A DNA stretch of 35,088 bases from Bacillus sp. CGMCC 1.16541. GTDB taxonomy: Bacteria; Bacillota; Bacilli; Bacillales; Bacillaceae_H. The notes beneath the pieces were generated by a model that worked only from the letters and a program-made list of their open reading frames with translations, was not told the origin of the DNA and searched no databases. Position 1 is the stretch's first letter, and each line of letters opens with the position of its first letter. The stretch covers positions 232 through 35,319 of the forward strand of contig NZ_KZ821211.1 of the NCBI RefSeq assembly GCF_003184905.1, written 5' to 3'. This document shows, piece after piece, positions 35,047 to 35,088 of the stretch. The translations under genes were made by a program, and so were the position numbers.

Positions 35047-35058
35047 TTTAATCAATTC

Positions 35059-35088
35059 GCGGGTGTGGCGGAATTGGCAGACGCGCTA
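35059..35088 (+). tRNA. tRNA-Leu, 5' part (cut by window end)
   Basis: GCGGGTGTGGCGGAATTGGC and the next ten bases match the 5' half of Bacillus tRNA-Leu with the D-loop. The anticodon lies beyond the window. Confidence 0.85.

Overview
The window is low-GC Firmicute DNA whose gene order and protein sequences place it in the Bacillaceae (Bacillus sensu lato). SigW, CdaA, the EndoAI/EndoA pair, the RsbR-S-T-U-V-W-SigB-RsbX module, CmpA and Tex all match the Bacillus types in length and motif. Genus cannot be fixed from sequence alone; an alkaliphilic/halotolerant Bacillaceae lineage is a guess.

Layout. (1) 1-1060: promoter, 5S rRNA and nine tRNA genes ending in a perfect-stem terminator. (2) 1171-2320: arginase (rocF) and, on the minus strand, an unlisted 54-codon Spo0E-like aspartyl-phosphate phosphatase gene. 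(3) 2422-9828: sigW-rsiW with an exact SigW autopromoter, then cdaA-cdaR-glmM, then the glmS ribozyme and glmS. This is the envelope-stress, c-di-AMP and amino-sugar block. (4) 9949-17078: an NCS2 permease, a cupin-HTH regulator followed by the overlapping polyamine transporter operon potABCD, and an acyltransferase-3 membrane protein. (5) 17388-23737: ddl, murF, a small structured promoter-terminator unit, cshA, uvsE, and a convergent rhomboid protease gene. (6) 23819-26225: acpS, the ydcC lipoprotein gene, and the ndoAI-ndoA toxin-antitoxin pair. (7) 26384-31245: the complete SigB stressosome/partner-switching operon with an internal SigB promoter before rsbV. (8) 31332-34269: tex, cmpA (minus) and a SprT-like gene. 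(9) 34344-35088: a second tRNA cluster with seven complete tRNAs and the 5' part of a tRNA-Leu.

How it fits together. Nearly everything is on the plus strand, consistent with a leading-strand region rich in translation and cell-wall genes. Cell-wall precursor synthesis is represented by glmM, glmS, ddl and murF. It sits beside the c-di-AMP cyclase CdaA and its regulator CdaR, and beside SigW, which answers envelope stress. The general stress response (rsb-sigB) is complete. The Spo0E-like gene has a plausible SigB-type promoter, which would link stress to a delay of sporulation. Two blocks that lie far apart in B. subtilis (sigW-glmS and ddl-to-sprT) are joined here by the permease/pot/acyltransferase segment. 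The usual alr gene between ydcC and ndoAI is absent, and uvsE lies where ydbS-ydbT lie in B. subtilis.

I found no phage, insertion sequence or CRISPR array. The most interesting non-coding signals are three tandem operators before the cupin-HTH gene, the promoter-hairpin-terminator unit before cshA, and the SigB-type promoter of the Spo0E-like gene. Nothing here is clearly a wholly new system.
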